Shown here: piece by piece, positions 52,324 to 60,638 of the stretch | Position numbering within the stretch: position 1 is the stretch's first letter | Layout of the letters: each line of letters starts with the position of its first letter | Origin: Stenotrophomonas lactitubi | Lineage (GTDB): Bacteria; Pseudomonadota; Gammaproteobacteria; Xanthomonadales; Xanthomonadaceae | Length of the DNA stretch: 64,000 nt | Assembly: GCF_002803515.1 (NCBI RefSeq) | Contig: NZ_PHQX01000001.1 | Span: 3,348,001-3,412,000, forward strand | Direction: 5' to 3' | Position numbers and translations under genes: made by a program | Notes under the pieces: generated by a model | Databases searched by the model: none | What the model was told of the DNA's origin: nothing | Seen by the model: the letters and a program-made list of their open reading frames with translations, nothing else

Positions 52324-53591
52324 TGGGCATGTTCAAGACAATGGCGAAGTCTGCCGCAACGCTCGGCGCTGCCGTAATGGCGCTGGCCTGCATCGCGCCG
52401 CCTGCACAGGCGCAGGATCTGCTGGTGCGCGGTGCAACGGTCGCTACCGCCAGCGCACGCGGCAACGTGGAAGACGCCGACGTGCTGGTGCAGGGCGGCA
52501 TCATCCGCGCGGTGGGTCGCGGCCTGTCCGCACCGGCCGGCGTGCCGGTGGTCGAGGCCAAGGGCCGCACGCTGACCCCTGCCCTGTTCGGTGGCATCAC
52601 CGAGATCGGCATCGAGGAAGTGTCCGGCGAATCGAGCACGGTCGACAGCGCGCTGAAGATCGGTGAGCAGCCGCTGCGTCCGGAATTCGACGTGACCCTG
52701 GCCTACAACCCTGCGTCGGTGCTGATTCCGGTAGCACGCCTGGATGGCATCGGCTTCACGGCGCTGGGCGCGGCCACCGGCGGTGGCTTCGTTGCAGGCC
52801 AGGGTGGCGTGGTGCGCTTCGATGGCAGTGCCGACCCGATCGGCCCGCGCGCCCTGTTCCTGCGCCTGGGTGCTGCGGCGTCTGAACTGACCGGGCAATC
52901 GCGCGCGGCGCAGTGGATGCTGCTACAGCAGATGGTCGATGAAGCACGTGGCCAGGTCGCCGCCGACTCGCCGCATGCGCTGCTGACGCCAGCCGGTCGC
53001 CGCACGCTGGCCCGCTACCTGTCCGGCCAGGGCCGCATCGTGGTGGAGGTGGACCGCGCGGCCGACATCCGCCAGCTGCTGCGCTGGGCAGCCCGCGAAA
53101 AAGTGAAGATCGCCATCGCCGGCGGTGCCGAGGCCTGGCAGCTGGCACCGGAACTGGCAGCGGCCAAGGTGCCGGTGTTCGTCGACGCGCTGGGCAACCT
53201 GCCGGCCACCTTCGACCAGATCGGCGCCACCCTGGAAAACGCCGCGCGGTTGCAGCGCGCCGGCGTGCCGGTTGCCTTTGCCCAGCGCGACGATGCCTCG
53301 CACAATGCGCGAAAGATGCGCCAGCTTGCGGGCAACGCGGTGGCCAATGGCCTGCCTTGGGCCGACGGCCTGGCCGGGCTGACCCGGGTACCGGCCGAGG
53401 TGCTGGGCGTGGCCGACCAGATCGGCAGCATCGAGCCGGGCAAGCGTGCCGACCTGGTGCTGTGGGAGGGTGATCCGCTGGATGTGGCGCACTATGCCGA
53501 ACAGGTCTGGCTGGGCGGCCGTGCGATGCCGATGCGCTCGCGCCAGACCGAACTGCGCGACCGCTACCTGCAGCGCAACGCGCAGCCCTGA
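52323..53591 (+). CDS. Secreted amidohydrolase-like protein lacking metal ligands
   Basis: 422 residues with a signal peptide to about residue 31 (CIAPPAQAQ). The overall fold is amidohydrolase: GATVATASARGNVEDADVLVQGGIIRAVGRGL at the start and GSIEPGKRADLVLWEGDPLDV at the end. The metal-binding HxH is replaced by TPALFGGITEIG, the later His sites by IVVEVDRA and IAIAGGAEAW, and the SD site by AQRDDASHN. It is therefore probably inactive and may pair with the upstream catalytic member, to which it is translationally coupled (TGATG). Confidence 0.87.
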   Translation: MGMFKTMAKSAATLGAAVMALACIAPPAQAQDLLVRGATVATASARGNVEDADVLVQGGIIRAVGRGLSAPAGVPVVEAKGRTLTPALFGGITEIGIEEVSGESSTVDSALKIGEQPLRPEFDVTLAYNPASVLIPVARLDGIGFTALGAATGGGFVAGQGGVVRFDGSADPIGPRALFLRLGAAASELTGQSRAAQWMLLQQMVDEARGQVAADSPHALLTPAGRRTLARYLSGQGRIVVEVDRAADIRQLLRWAAREKVKIAIAGGAEAWQLAPELAAAKVPVFVDALGNLPATFDQIGATLENAARLQRAGVPVAFAQRDDASHNARKMRQLAGNAVANGLPWADGLAGLTRVPAEVLGVADQIGSIEPGKRADLVLWEGDPLDVAHYAEQVWLGGRAMPMRSRQTELRDRYLQRNAQP

Positions 53592-53610
53592 TCGTTACAA
53601 GGAGCCACCG

Positions 53611-54243
53611 ATGCCCACCCTGCGCTGGTATTTCGACTTCGTCTCGCCCTATTCCTACCTGCACTGGCAGAAGGTGAAGCGGCTGCCGCAGTTCGAGCAC
53701 ATCCAACCGGTACCGATCGCCTTCGGTGCGGTCCTGCACCATCTGGGCAACCTCGGCCCGGCGGAGATCCCGGCCAAGCGCCGTTTCATGTACCGCCAGC
53801 TGCTGTGGACCGCGCAGGCAGAGGGCACCCCTCTGCGCTTCCCGCCCGGGCATCCGTTCAACCCGCTGGCGGCCCTGCGCCTGTGCCTGGCCGCGGGCGC
53901 CAGCACCGAGGCGGTGGATGTGCTGTTCGACTGGATCTGGCGCGACGGCCACGCGGCCGACAGCGCCCCGGCCCTGCGCGAACCCGCCACCCGGCTGGGT
54001 ATCAGCGATGTGGAGGCGGCCATTGGCGAGCCGGCAATCAAGGAACAGCTGCGACGCAACACCGACGCGGCAATCGAGGCCGGCGTATTCGGCGTGCCGA
54101 CCCTGGCCATCGGCGGCGAACTGTTCTGGGGCAACGATAGCCACCCGCTGATGGCGGCGGTGCTGGACGACCCGGGCCTGCTGGATCGGCCGGACTGGCA
54201 GCAGGCGGTGGCCCTGCCGATGGCAGTGCAGCGCAGTCGCTGA
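53611..54243 (+). CDS. 2-hydroxychromene-2-carboxylate isomerase / DsbA-like (kappa GST) protein
   Basis: 210 residues. A thioredoxin-fold protein with a helical insertion. The N-terminal YFDFVSPYSYLHW carries Ser12 where HCCA isomerases and kappa-class GSTs have their active serine. The cis-proline region is GVFGVPTLAIGGELFWGND. Glutathione-dependent isomerase or transferase activity is expected; the substrate is unknown. AAGGAG lies 7 nt upstream. It follows the amidohydrolase pair by 19 bp and may be co-transcribed. Confidence 0.88.
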   Translation: MPTLRWYFDFVSPYSYLHWQKVKRLPQFEHIQPVPIAFGAVLHHLGNLGPAEIPAKRRFMYRQLLWTAQAEGTPLRFPPGHPFNPLAALRLCLAAGASTEAVDVLFDWIWRDGHAADSAPALREPATRLGISDVEAAIGEPAIKEQLRRNTDAAIEAGVFGVPTLAIGGELFWGNDSHPLMAAVLDDPGLLDRPDWQQAVALPMAVQRSR

Positions 54244-54338
54244 ACAGGCAGTGGCGCATTTCCCTCGCGCGCCCGATCCGGTTTTGAGATAGTTTTCACA
54301 TTTCCGAACCTACAACCGCCCTGGAGGGGGAGCCGCGG

Positions 54339-55280
54339 ATGCGCATCGGAATCGTCGTCGACTCGGCCTGCGACCTGCCGCAGGACTTCATTGCCGAGCA
54401 CAACATCGTGCTGTTGCCGATCACCGTGCGGATCGGCGAAGCCGTGCTCGCCGACCACCGCGACGAGCAGGCAACGCTGAGCTTCCTGCACGCGCACGTA
54501 GCCGAACACGGCGCCGAAGCGGAGACCATCCCCTTCAGCGTCAACCAGATCCGCGACCTGTTCCTGCAGCGGCTGGTGATCGACTACGACCACGTGTTCT
54601 GCATGACCATCACCAAGACCCGCAGCCCGATCCACGACAACGCGCTGCAGGCCAGCTTCGCCATCCTCAACGACTACAAGCCGGTGCGGCAGGCGGCAGG
54701 CTACAACTCGCCGTTCGCGCTGCGCGTGCTGGACACCCAGAACCTGTTCGCGGCACAGGCAGTGACGGCGGTGGAAGCGGTGCGCCTGCGTGCCAGCGAC
54801 GCCAGCGTTCAGCAGATCCGCGAGCGCCTGGAAGAACTGGCCGGCAACGTGCACGGCTACATGGTCACCCGCGACCTGTACTACATGCGTGCCCGCGCCC
54901 GGCACAAGGGCGACCGCAGCGTCGGCCTGCTCAGCGCGGCGCTGGGCAGTGCGCTGGACATCAAGCCGGTGCTGCATGGCTATCGCGGCGAGACCGGGCC
55001 GGTGGCGAAGATCAAGGGTTTCGACAATGCCGTGCTGAAGCTGTTCGGCGTGGTCGGCCAGCGCGTACGCGCCGGACTGATGACGCCCACCGTGTGCGTC
55101 AGCTACGGCGGCGAACTGGACGAACTGCGCGCCCTGCCCGGCTACGCGCAGATGAAGGAGGTCTGCGCCGGCCATGGCGTGACCGTGTACGAATCGGTGA
55201 TGAGCCTGACCGGCATGGTCAACGTCGGCAAGGGCGCGGTCACCGTGGGCTTCGCCGATGGGCCGCATCGGTTTGAATGA
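54339..55280 (+). CDS. DegV family fatty-acid-binding protein
   Basis: 313 residues. DegV/FakB proteins bind a fatty acid and, in Gram-positive bacteria, present it to FakA kinase. The N-terminus IVVDSACDLPQDFI carries the conserved acid-binding Ser, with SVNQIRDLFLQRL and MTITKTRSPIHDNAL following, and the C-terminal VAKIKGFDNAVLKLFGVVG. GGAGGGGGAG precedes the start. No FakA gene is in the window, so the pathway role here is open. Confidence 0.9.
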   Translation: MRIGIVVDSACDLPQDFIAEHNIVLLPITVRIGEAVLADHRDEQATLSFLHAHVAEHGAEAETIPFSVNQIRDLFLQRLVIDYDHVFCMTITKTRSPIHDNALQASFAILNDYKPVRQAAGYNSPFALRVLDTQNLFAAQAVTAVEAVRLRASDASVQQIRERLEELAGNVHGYMVTRDLYYMRARARHKGDRSVGLLSAALGSALDIKPVLHGYRGETGPVAKIKGFDNAVLKLFGVVGQRVRAGLMTPTVCVSYGGELDELRALPGYAQMKEVCAGHGVTVYESVMSLTGMVNVGKGAVTVGFADGPHRFE

Positions 55281-55358
55281 AGGCCAACCACGCATTGGAA
55301 TCTGCACATCGATTCCACCGCGCTTATGCCAGCCTAGCTGCACCTCAAGGAGATCAAC

Positions 55359-55697
55359 ATGCCTGCGCAGTACCACATCAGCCTGCCCGAACCGTCCAAG
55401 GCCCGCGGCAACGACCCGGACCTGTCTTTCCATTCGCAGGGCGCGGCCGGCTTCGCCGAAGAACTGCAGAACGCGCTGCGCAATGGCAGCCTGTTCGAGC
55501 GCTGGCGCGACAAGCAGCCGGACCCGGATGCGGTGGAACCGCAGTGGGGCGTGACCGATCCGGAGGCCACCGTGACCGGTGAGCAGAAGGATCTGCGCAT
55601 CAACCTGGTGGCCACCACCCGCATCGACAGTGACGTGTTCAAGCAGCGCCTGCGCCTGCTGGCCGGGCACCACTGGGAACTGCGCGACGTGCGTTGA
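55359..55697 (+). CDS. Conserved hypothetical protein (112 aa)
   Basis: 112 residues, soluble and acidic, no signal peptide or membrane helix. The N-terminal HISLPEPSKARGNDPDLSFHSQGA and the C-terminal DLRINLVATTRIDSDVFKQRLRLLAGHHWELRDV suggest a small alpha/beta protein. No known domain is recognised. AAGGAGA 5-6 nt before the ATG makes translation likely. Confidence 0.75.
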   Translation: MPAQYHISLPEPSKARGNDPDLSFHSQGAAGFAEELQNALRNGSLFERWRDKQPDPDAVEPQWGVTDPEATVTGEQKDLRINLVATTRIDSDVFKQRLRLLAGHHWELRDVR

Positions 55698-55711
55698 GGT
55701 GCCCGGCTTTG

Positions 55712-55870
55712 GTAGGTGCCAACCTTGGTTGGCGCTTTCCAAAAGGCTGCCAACCAAGGTTGGCAACTACCGGCTCACCGGGCATGGCCCGGCGCTACCT
55801 GCCCGGCTTTGGTAGGTGCCAACCTTGGTTGGCGCTTTCCAAAAAGATGCCAACCAAGGTTGGCATCTAC
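55712..55870. repeat. Duplicated block of GTAG palindromes
   Basis: Forward GTAGGTGCCAACC units at 55712-55733 and 55812-55833, reverse units at 55748-55770 and 55848-55870, and a reverse GTAGCGCCGGGCC-type unit at 55776-55798. The 70-75 bp from 55701 recur almost unchanged from 55801, a 100-bp period. Confidence 0.9.
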
Positions 55871-55951
55871 CGACTCCTCGTTGCCGGCACTACCGAGCAC
55901 CAGGATCTGCTGCTATCGTGCCGCCGCCAACGGTGACTGCAGGGATTGCAC

Positions 55952-56350
55952 ATGGACCCCAAGCTCAAAGCCCTCATCGAGCAGACCAACCTGTCGGACC
56001 TGCTGCCGTCGGCGCCCAAGGAAATGGACCTGCAGCAACCGGTGGCGCCGCCGGAACCCGCAAAGCCGCAGCCCGCCCGTTCCACCAACGATGCACTGCA
56101 GGTGCATTTCGGTGGTACCGACATGGTCGGCAAGCTCGCCAACGCGCCCACCAGTGGACGGATAAAGACCTTCGCAATGATCCTGCTGGGCGGACCGACC
56201 ATCGTGCTCGGCCTGCTTCTGCTGGGCATGGTCTGGACCGAGCCTGGCAAGTCGGTGTTCGCACTGGTCTACGGCACGGTCATCGCAGCGGTGTTGATCG
56301 GCATCTGGCCTTATCTGCTGTTCCGCAAGCGCGAGAAACCGTCGGACTGA
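55952..56350 (+). CDS. Hypothetical two-helix membrane protein
   Basis: 132 residues. A soluble N-terminal part with a proline-rich segment (VAPPEPAKPQPARS) is followed by two membrane helices (about residues 72-92 and 97-117) and a basic tail (FRKREKPSD). No family is recognised. The ATG at 55952 is preferred over a TTG two codons before it. Confidence 0.7.
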   Translation: MDPKLKALIEQTNLSDLLPSAPKEMDLQQPVAPPEPAKPQPARSTNDALQVHFGGTDMVGKLANAPTSGRIKTFAMILLGGPTIVLGLLLLGMVWTEPGKSVFALVYGTVIAAVLIGIWPYLLFRKREKPSD

Positions 56351-56368
56351 CGCGGACTGACGAACAGA

Positions 56369-56433
56369 GTAGTGCCGGCCGCTGGCCGGCAATCCATGCA
56401 TCCTGCAGCTGCCGGCCAGCGGCCGGCACTCCC
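56369..56433. repeat. Facing GTAGTGCCGGCC-type palindromes
   Basis: A forward unit (56369-56391) and a reverse unit (about 56410-56433, with a degenerate head). Their bodies (56371-56391 and 56410-56430) are perfect 21-bp inverted repeats, so one long hairpin can form between two convergent genes. Confidence 0.88.
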
Positions 56434-56444
56434 CGTCCTGCGCC

Positions 56445-57854
56445 CTACCAACCGCCGCCCAGCGCGCGATACAGCTCCACGCGCGCAATCGCGGCTGTGG
56501 CCTGGCTGTTGGCCAGCGCGGCCTGGTTGTCCAGCGCGATGCGTTGCGTGTTCAATACATCCAGCATGTCGACCACGCCGGCCTGGTACTGCCGACGCGC
56601 AGCGCCCAGCGCCGTCTCGCTCTCATCCACCGCCACATGCAGCTGCGCGGTGCGTTGCTGTTCGGTGGCATAGCCGTCGATGGCGTCGTCCACTTCATGC
56701 CAGGCCTGCAGCACGGTACGGCGGAACTGCAGCGCCGACTGTTGCTGCTGCAGCCTGCTCAGCGCCAGGTTGGCCTTCAGGCGTCCGCCCTGGAAGATCG
56801 GCAGGCTGATCGACGGCCCGACGCTGAAGCGATGCGCGTTCCAACCATCCAGGTCATCCAGCTGCCTGGCCTGGAAGCCGGCATCGCCATTCAAGGTGAT
56901 GCGCGGCAGGAAGCTGGCCTTGGCCACGCCGATACCCGCCGTGGCTGCATGCAGTGCGGCCTCGGCACGGCGGACATCGGGGCGACGCTCGGCCAGCTCA
57001 CTGGGCATGCCCACGGACACGGTCGGCAGCGCTGGCCAGTCGCGGCGCGCGTTCTGCAACTGCGCGTCCAACGTCTGCGGTGGCTGCGCCAGCAGGAACG
57101 CCAGCGCATTGCGCAGTTGTGATTCTCGATGCCGCAACGGCGCGATGCGCGCCTGCAACGATGCCACCTGCGCCGCCGCACTGGAGACCTGCAACGTGCT
57201 GGCCACGCCCTGGCGTTGGCGCGCTTCGGTCAACCGCTTGATGTCGTGGGCGATGCTGAGATTGTCCTCGGTGATGGCCAGCAGCTGGCGTGTTGCGCGC
57301 AACTGCAGGTAATCGCGCGCGGTTTCCGCCAGCAGCGCGATACGCACCGCGTGCGCATCTTCCTCGGCCATCTGCACGCGTGCGTCGGCCGCTTCCACCT
57401 GACGGCGTACGCGGCCCCACAGATCCAGTTCCCAGCTCATGCCGATGCCGGCCTGGAACAACCCATAGTCATCACGACCACCATTGCCGGACGGATCGTT
57501 CAGGCCTACCTCGCTGTTGCGCGCACGCACGCCGCTGGCGGTGGCGCTGGCGCTGGGCAGGCGGTCGGCAGCGGTGACGCCACGCGCGGCGCGGCTCTGC
57601 TGCACGCGGTTGGCGGCCAGCTGCAGGTCGAGATTGGCCTGCAACACCCGCGTCGCCAACTGGCCCAGCAGCGGGTCGTCGAAACCGGACCACCAGCGGG
57701 CGTCGTCATCCAGCGCAGCTGACGCCACTGCTTCGCCCTGCCACCGCGTGGGCAGTTCGGCCTGCGGGCGCACGAAGTCCGGGCCCAGCGTGCAGGCGGT
57801 CAGCGCCGTGCACACCGCCGCTGCAGCCAGTACGCGTGGAAATACGCGGTTCAT
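56445..57854 (-). CDS. NodT-family efflux outer membrane lipoprotein
   Basis: 469 residues. The signal has a lipobox LTAC, so it is a lipoprotein of the OprM/NodT type. Two outer-membrane-efflux repeats follow (DLQLAANRVQQSRAARGVTAAD and GRLKANLALSRLQQQQSALQFRRTVLQAWHEVDDAI). It supplies the outer-membrane tunnel for the MFS pump encoded with it. ATGA overlap with the adaptor gene. Last gene of the operon in transcription order. Confidence 0.92.
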   Translation of the reverse strand: MNRVFPRVLAAAAVCTALTACTLGPDFVRPQAELPTRWQGEAVASAALDDDARWWSGFDDPLLGQLATRVLQANLDLQLAANRVQQSRAARGVTAADRLPSASATASGVRARNSEVGLNDPSGNGGRDDYGLFQAGIGMSWELDLWGRVRRQVEAADARVQMAEEDAHAVRIALLAETARDYLQLRATRQLLAITEDNLSIAHDIKRLTEARQRQGVASTLQVSSAAAQVASLQARIAPLRHRESQLRNALAFLLAQPPQTLDAQLQNARRDWPALPTVSVGMPSELAERRPDVRRAEAALHAATAGIGVAKASFLPRITLNGDAGFQARQLDDLDGWNAHRFSVGPSISLPIFQGGRLKANLALSRLQQQQSALQFRRTVLQAWHEVDDAIDGYATEQQRTAQLHVAVDESETALGAARRQYQAGVVDMLDVLNTQRIALDNQAALANSQATAAIARVELYRALGGGW

Positions 57855-58933
57855 GCGCCCTCCCCGCCCTTGCGGCGCTGCTCGCGCTGCGCGCTCTGTA
57901 CCCGCTGCGAACTCTGCAGATCCACGCTGGCTTCCACCGACATGCCGGCACGCAGTTGGCCCAGCAATGCCTGCTCCGGCTCCAGCACGATCTTCACCGG
58001 AATGCGCTGCACTACCTTGGTGAAGTTGCCGGTGGCGTTCTCCGGTGCAATCGCGGCGAACGTCACGCCGGTGGCTGGTGCGATGCTGTCGATATGGCCA
58101 CGCAGCGGCGTGCCGGGGAACACGTCCACCGTCAGCTCAACCTGCTGCCCCGGCTGCATGCGGGTCATCTGCGTTTCCTGGAAGTTGGCGACCACGAAGG
58201 CGCGCTGCAGCGGCACCACTGCGGCCACCGGCGTGCCCGGGGTCAGGTAGGCACCGACGCGCACTGCGCGGCGCCCGACCATGCCGTCGATCGGTGCGCG
58301 CAGCTCGGTGTGCGACAGATCCAGTTCGGCGCGTGCCTGTGCGGCTTCGGCACGCTGCACCGCTGCCTGCGCGGCCTGCACACCGGCAGTGAGGATGTCG
58401 GTGCGCTGGCGTGCGGTCGACAATGCGGCCTGCCCCTGTTGCAGATGCGCACTGGCCACAGCCTGCTTCGACTGCGCCTGCTGTGCGTTCTGCACGGTAC
58501 CGGCGCCGTCGCGCGCCAGCTCGCGGTAACGCTGCTGGTCGGCGCTGGCCAGGGTCAGCTCGGAGCGGCTGACATCCACACTCGCCCTGGCCTGTTCGAT
58601 CAGCGAGCCCTGCTGTGCCAGCGCCGCCTGTGCGTTGGCCAGCTGCGCACGCGCATTGGCCAGGTCGGCGCGGGCGGCCAGCAACGCGACCTGGTAGTCA
58701 CGGTCATCGATGCGGGCCAGCACGTCACCGGCTTTCACCGCTTGGTTGTCCTGCACGTCCACCGCGCTGACGAAGCCGGCGATCTTCGGTGCGACCACTG
58801 TGTAATCGGCGACCACATAGGCGTTGTTGGTGGTCTGGTGGCGGCCATCGCGCAGCAGCAGCCATGCGGCGCCGGCCAGCACCAGCACGCCCAAGCCAAG
58901 GCCGGCGTTGAGATACGTTCGATTGATTGTCAT
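57851..58933 (-). CDS. HlyD/EmrA-family membrane fusion protein
   Basis: 360 residues. A single N-terminal membrane anchor (GLGLGVLVLAGAAWLLL), then the lipoyl half AYVVADYTVVAPKIAGFVSAVDVQDNQAVKAGDVL, a long coiled coil (about 90-200, rich in A and Q) and the second half LRAPIDGMVGRRAVRVGAYLTPGTPVAAVVPL. Links the MFS permease to the outer-membrane protein. Starts 21 nt after the permease stop. Confidence 0.92.
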   Translation of the reverse strand: MTINRTYLNAGLGLGVLVLAGAAWLLLRDGRHQTTNNAYVVADYTVVAPKIAGFVSAVDVQDNQAVKAGDVLARIDDRDYQVALLAARADLANARAQLANAQAALAQQGSLIEQARASVDVSRSELTLASADQQRYRELARDGAGTVQNAQQAQSKQAVASAHLQQGQAALSTARQRTDILTAGVQAAQAAVQRAEAAQARAELDLSHTELRAPIDGMVGRRAVRVGAYLTPGTPVAAVVPLQRAFVVANFQETQMTRMQPGQQVELTVDVFPGTPLRGHIDSIAPATGVTFAAIAPENATGNFTKVVQRIPVKIVLEPEQALLGQLRAGMSVEASVDLQSSQRVQSAQREQRRKGGEGA

Positions 58934-58954
58934 GAGGGGTTCCTGCGAAGGGAA

Positions 58955-60511
58955 TCAGGCCACGGCACGTGGCGGATGGATGCGGGTGGGCATCCAGGCA
59001 ATGAGGGGAATGAAGGCCAGCGCGACCAACGCGACCAGCAGGTACAGATCGGCCGAGGTCAATGCCTGCACCTGTGCATGCAGGCGTGCGCCCAGTTGCG
59101 GCCCCTCGGCCAGCAACGGCTGTTCGCCAAGGCGGTCGACCAGCACGGTGGAATGGAAATGTCGGCGTCCCTGCGCGACCGCTTCAAGCACGCCGCTGGC
59201 CAGTACTGCGGCAAAACCCTTCACCGTGTTGAACCACGCCGAGGCGAAGGGGCCGTCCTGTGGCGCAAGGCCACCGGTGGCCAGCATCAGCAGCGGCAGT
59301 ACCGCCATCGGCTGGGCAAACACCTGCAGCAACTGCACCCACAGGAAGTTGTCGCGGATCCAGCTCACGTCCAGATGTGCGCCCAACCAGCAGGCCAGTG
59401 CCAGCAGCGCCAGGCCGGTGGCCTGCACCCAACGGCAATCGACCGCGCGGATATTCAGCAATGCGGCTACCAACGGCAGCGCGATTGCCTGCGGAACCGC
59501 CACCCACAGCAGCATCGGCGCGGTCTGTTGCGGCCGATAGCCCTGCACGCTGGCGAGGAAGCCGGAGGGAATGGAGATCACCGCCAGCAGCACGAACAGC
59601 ACGCCACCGAGAGTGATCAGCGAATAGCTGAGGTTGCGGTTGGCCAGCAGCTGCAGCTTGAAGAACGGCAACGGATGGAACCACTCGTTGACCATGAAAA
59701 GCACCAGCAGACCCGCACCGCCACCCAGCATCAGGGTAATCAACGACGAGTCGAACCAGTTCAAGCGCGGGCCCTGCACCAGGCCCAGTACCAGCAGCAC
59801 CAGCGCCGGCAGGCCGAGCATCAGGCCGACGCCGTCGAACTGTGCGAAGCGCTCCAGCCGCAGGGGATCCTGTGGCAGCCCCCAGCCGACCATCGCCATC
59901 GCTGCCAGGCAGTACGGCACGATCTGCCAGAACGCCCAGTGCCAGCCCACCTGCTCCACCCAGAACGCGGCCAGCGGGGTGCCCATGCTCGGCCCGAAGG
60001 TGGCAGTCAGTGCGTAGGCGGCCAGGCCGTACAGCTTGATGCCCGGCGGCAGGAAGCGCAGCGCCACGCTCATCAACAGCGGCGGCAACGCGCCACCGCA
60101 CAGGCCCTGCAACGCGCGCAGCACCAGGAAGGTCTGCAGGTTGGGTGCCAGCGGGCACAGCACGCCCAGCACCATGAACCCGCCGATCATCGCCAACGCG
60201 AAGCGGCGCAGCGAGAAGGTGGCCGCGCACCACGGTGCGAATGCCATCGCGCTGACCGACATCGCGCTGTACAGCGCCACGATCCAGCTGCCGTCATCGA
60301 CGCTGAAACCCATCGCCCCGCGGATGTCGGCCAGTGCGACCTTGGTGACGTTCTCGTTGAAGCCCGACACCAGCACCGCCAGCAGCACACCGCACAGCCC
60401 TACCAGGATGCGCCGGTCGAGCCCGGGTGCGGCGACGGGCCGGGGCGCTGCCGACGCCGGCAGCACGGCGGCGGGCGTGCTCACTGCCGGCCGCCGATCC
60501 GTGCAGTGCAC
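58955..60511 (-). CDS. MFS drug efflux permease of the DHA2 (EmrB) type
   Basis: 518 residues from a GTG at 60511; a GTG at 60484 is an alternative. About 14 membrane helices; motif A is weak, and the helix-4/5 region has LRALQGLCGGALPPLLMSVA and the antiporter-like FGPSMGTPLAAFWVEQVGWHWAFWQIVPYC. A C-terminal periplasmic helix pair with RRHFHSTVLVDRL is typical of EmrB relatives. Export of hydrophobic compounds through the adaptor and outer-membrane genes downstream is expected. The gene order (permease, adaptor, channel) differs from S. maltophilia emrRCAB, so no emr symbol is given. Confidence 0.9.
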   Translation of the reverse strand: MHCTDRRPAVSTPAAVLPASAAPRPVAAPGLDRRILVGLCGVLLAVLVSGFNENVTKVALADIRGAMGFSVDDGSWIVALYSAMSVSAMAFAPWCAATFSLRRFALAMIGGFMVLGVLCPLAPNLQTFLVLRALQGLCGGALPPLLMSVALRFLPPGIKLYGLAAYALTATFGPSMGTPLAAFWVEQVGWHWAFWQIVPYCLAAMAMVGWGLPQDPLRLERFAQFDGVGLMLGLPALVLLVLGLVQGPRLNWFDSSLITLMLGGGAGLLVLFMVNEWFHPLPFFKLQLLANRNLSYSLITLGGVLFVLLAVISIPSGFLASVQGYRPQQTAPMLLWVAVPQAIALPLVAALLNIRAVDCRWVQATGLALLALACWLGAHLDVSWIRDNFLWVQLLQVFAQPMAVLPLLMLATGGLAPQDGPFASAWFNTVKGFAAVLASGVLEAVAQGRRHFHSTVLVDRLGEQPLLAEGPQLGARLHAQVQALTSADLYLLVALVALAFIPLIAWMPTRIHPPRAVA

Positions 60512-60605
60512 GGCATATGTGGAGTCATTGGATTGCGCTCAGTGAAACTATCGGGAGCGCAGTCTAGAAAGGCCGTTGCCTGCGAAAAATGGCGTGTCCG
60601 GCATC

Positions 60606-60632
60606 GCAGGCGTGCGTCCGGCGCACGCCTGC
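60606..60632 (-). terminator. Hairpin after the LysR gene
   Basis: 11-bp arms (60606-60616 with 60622-60632), 5-nt loop, 7 bp past the LysR stop. On the minus strand a TTTTT follows only about 17 nt later. It may separate the regulator transcript from the efflux operon. Confidence 0.6.
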
Positions 60633-60638
60633 AGGCGA

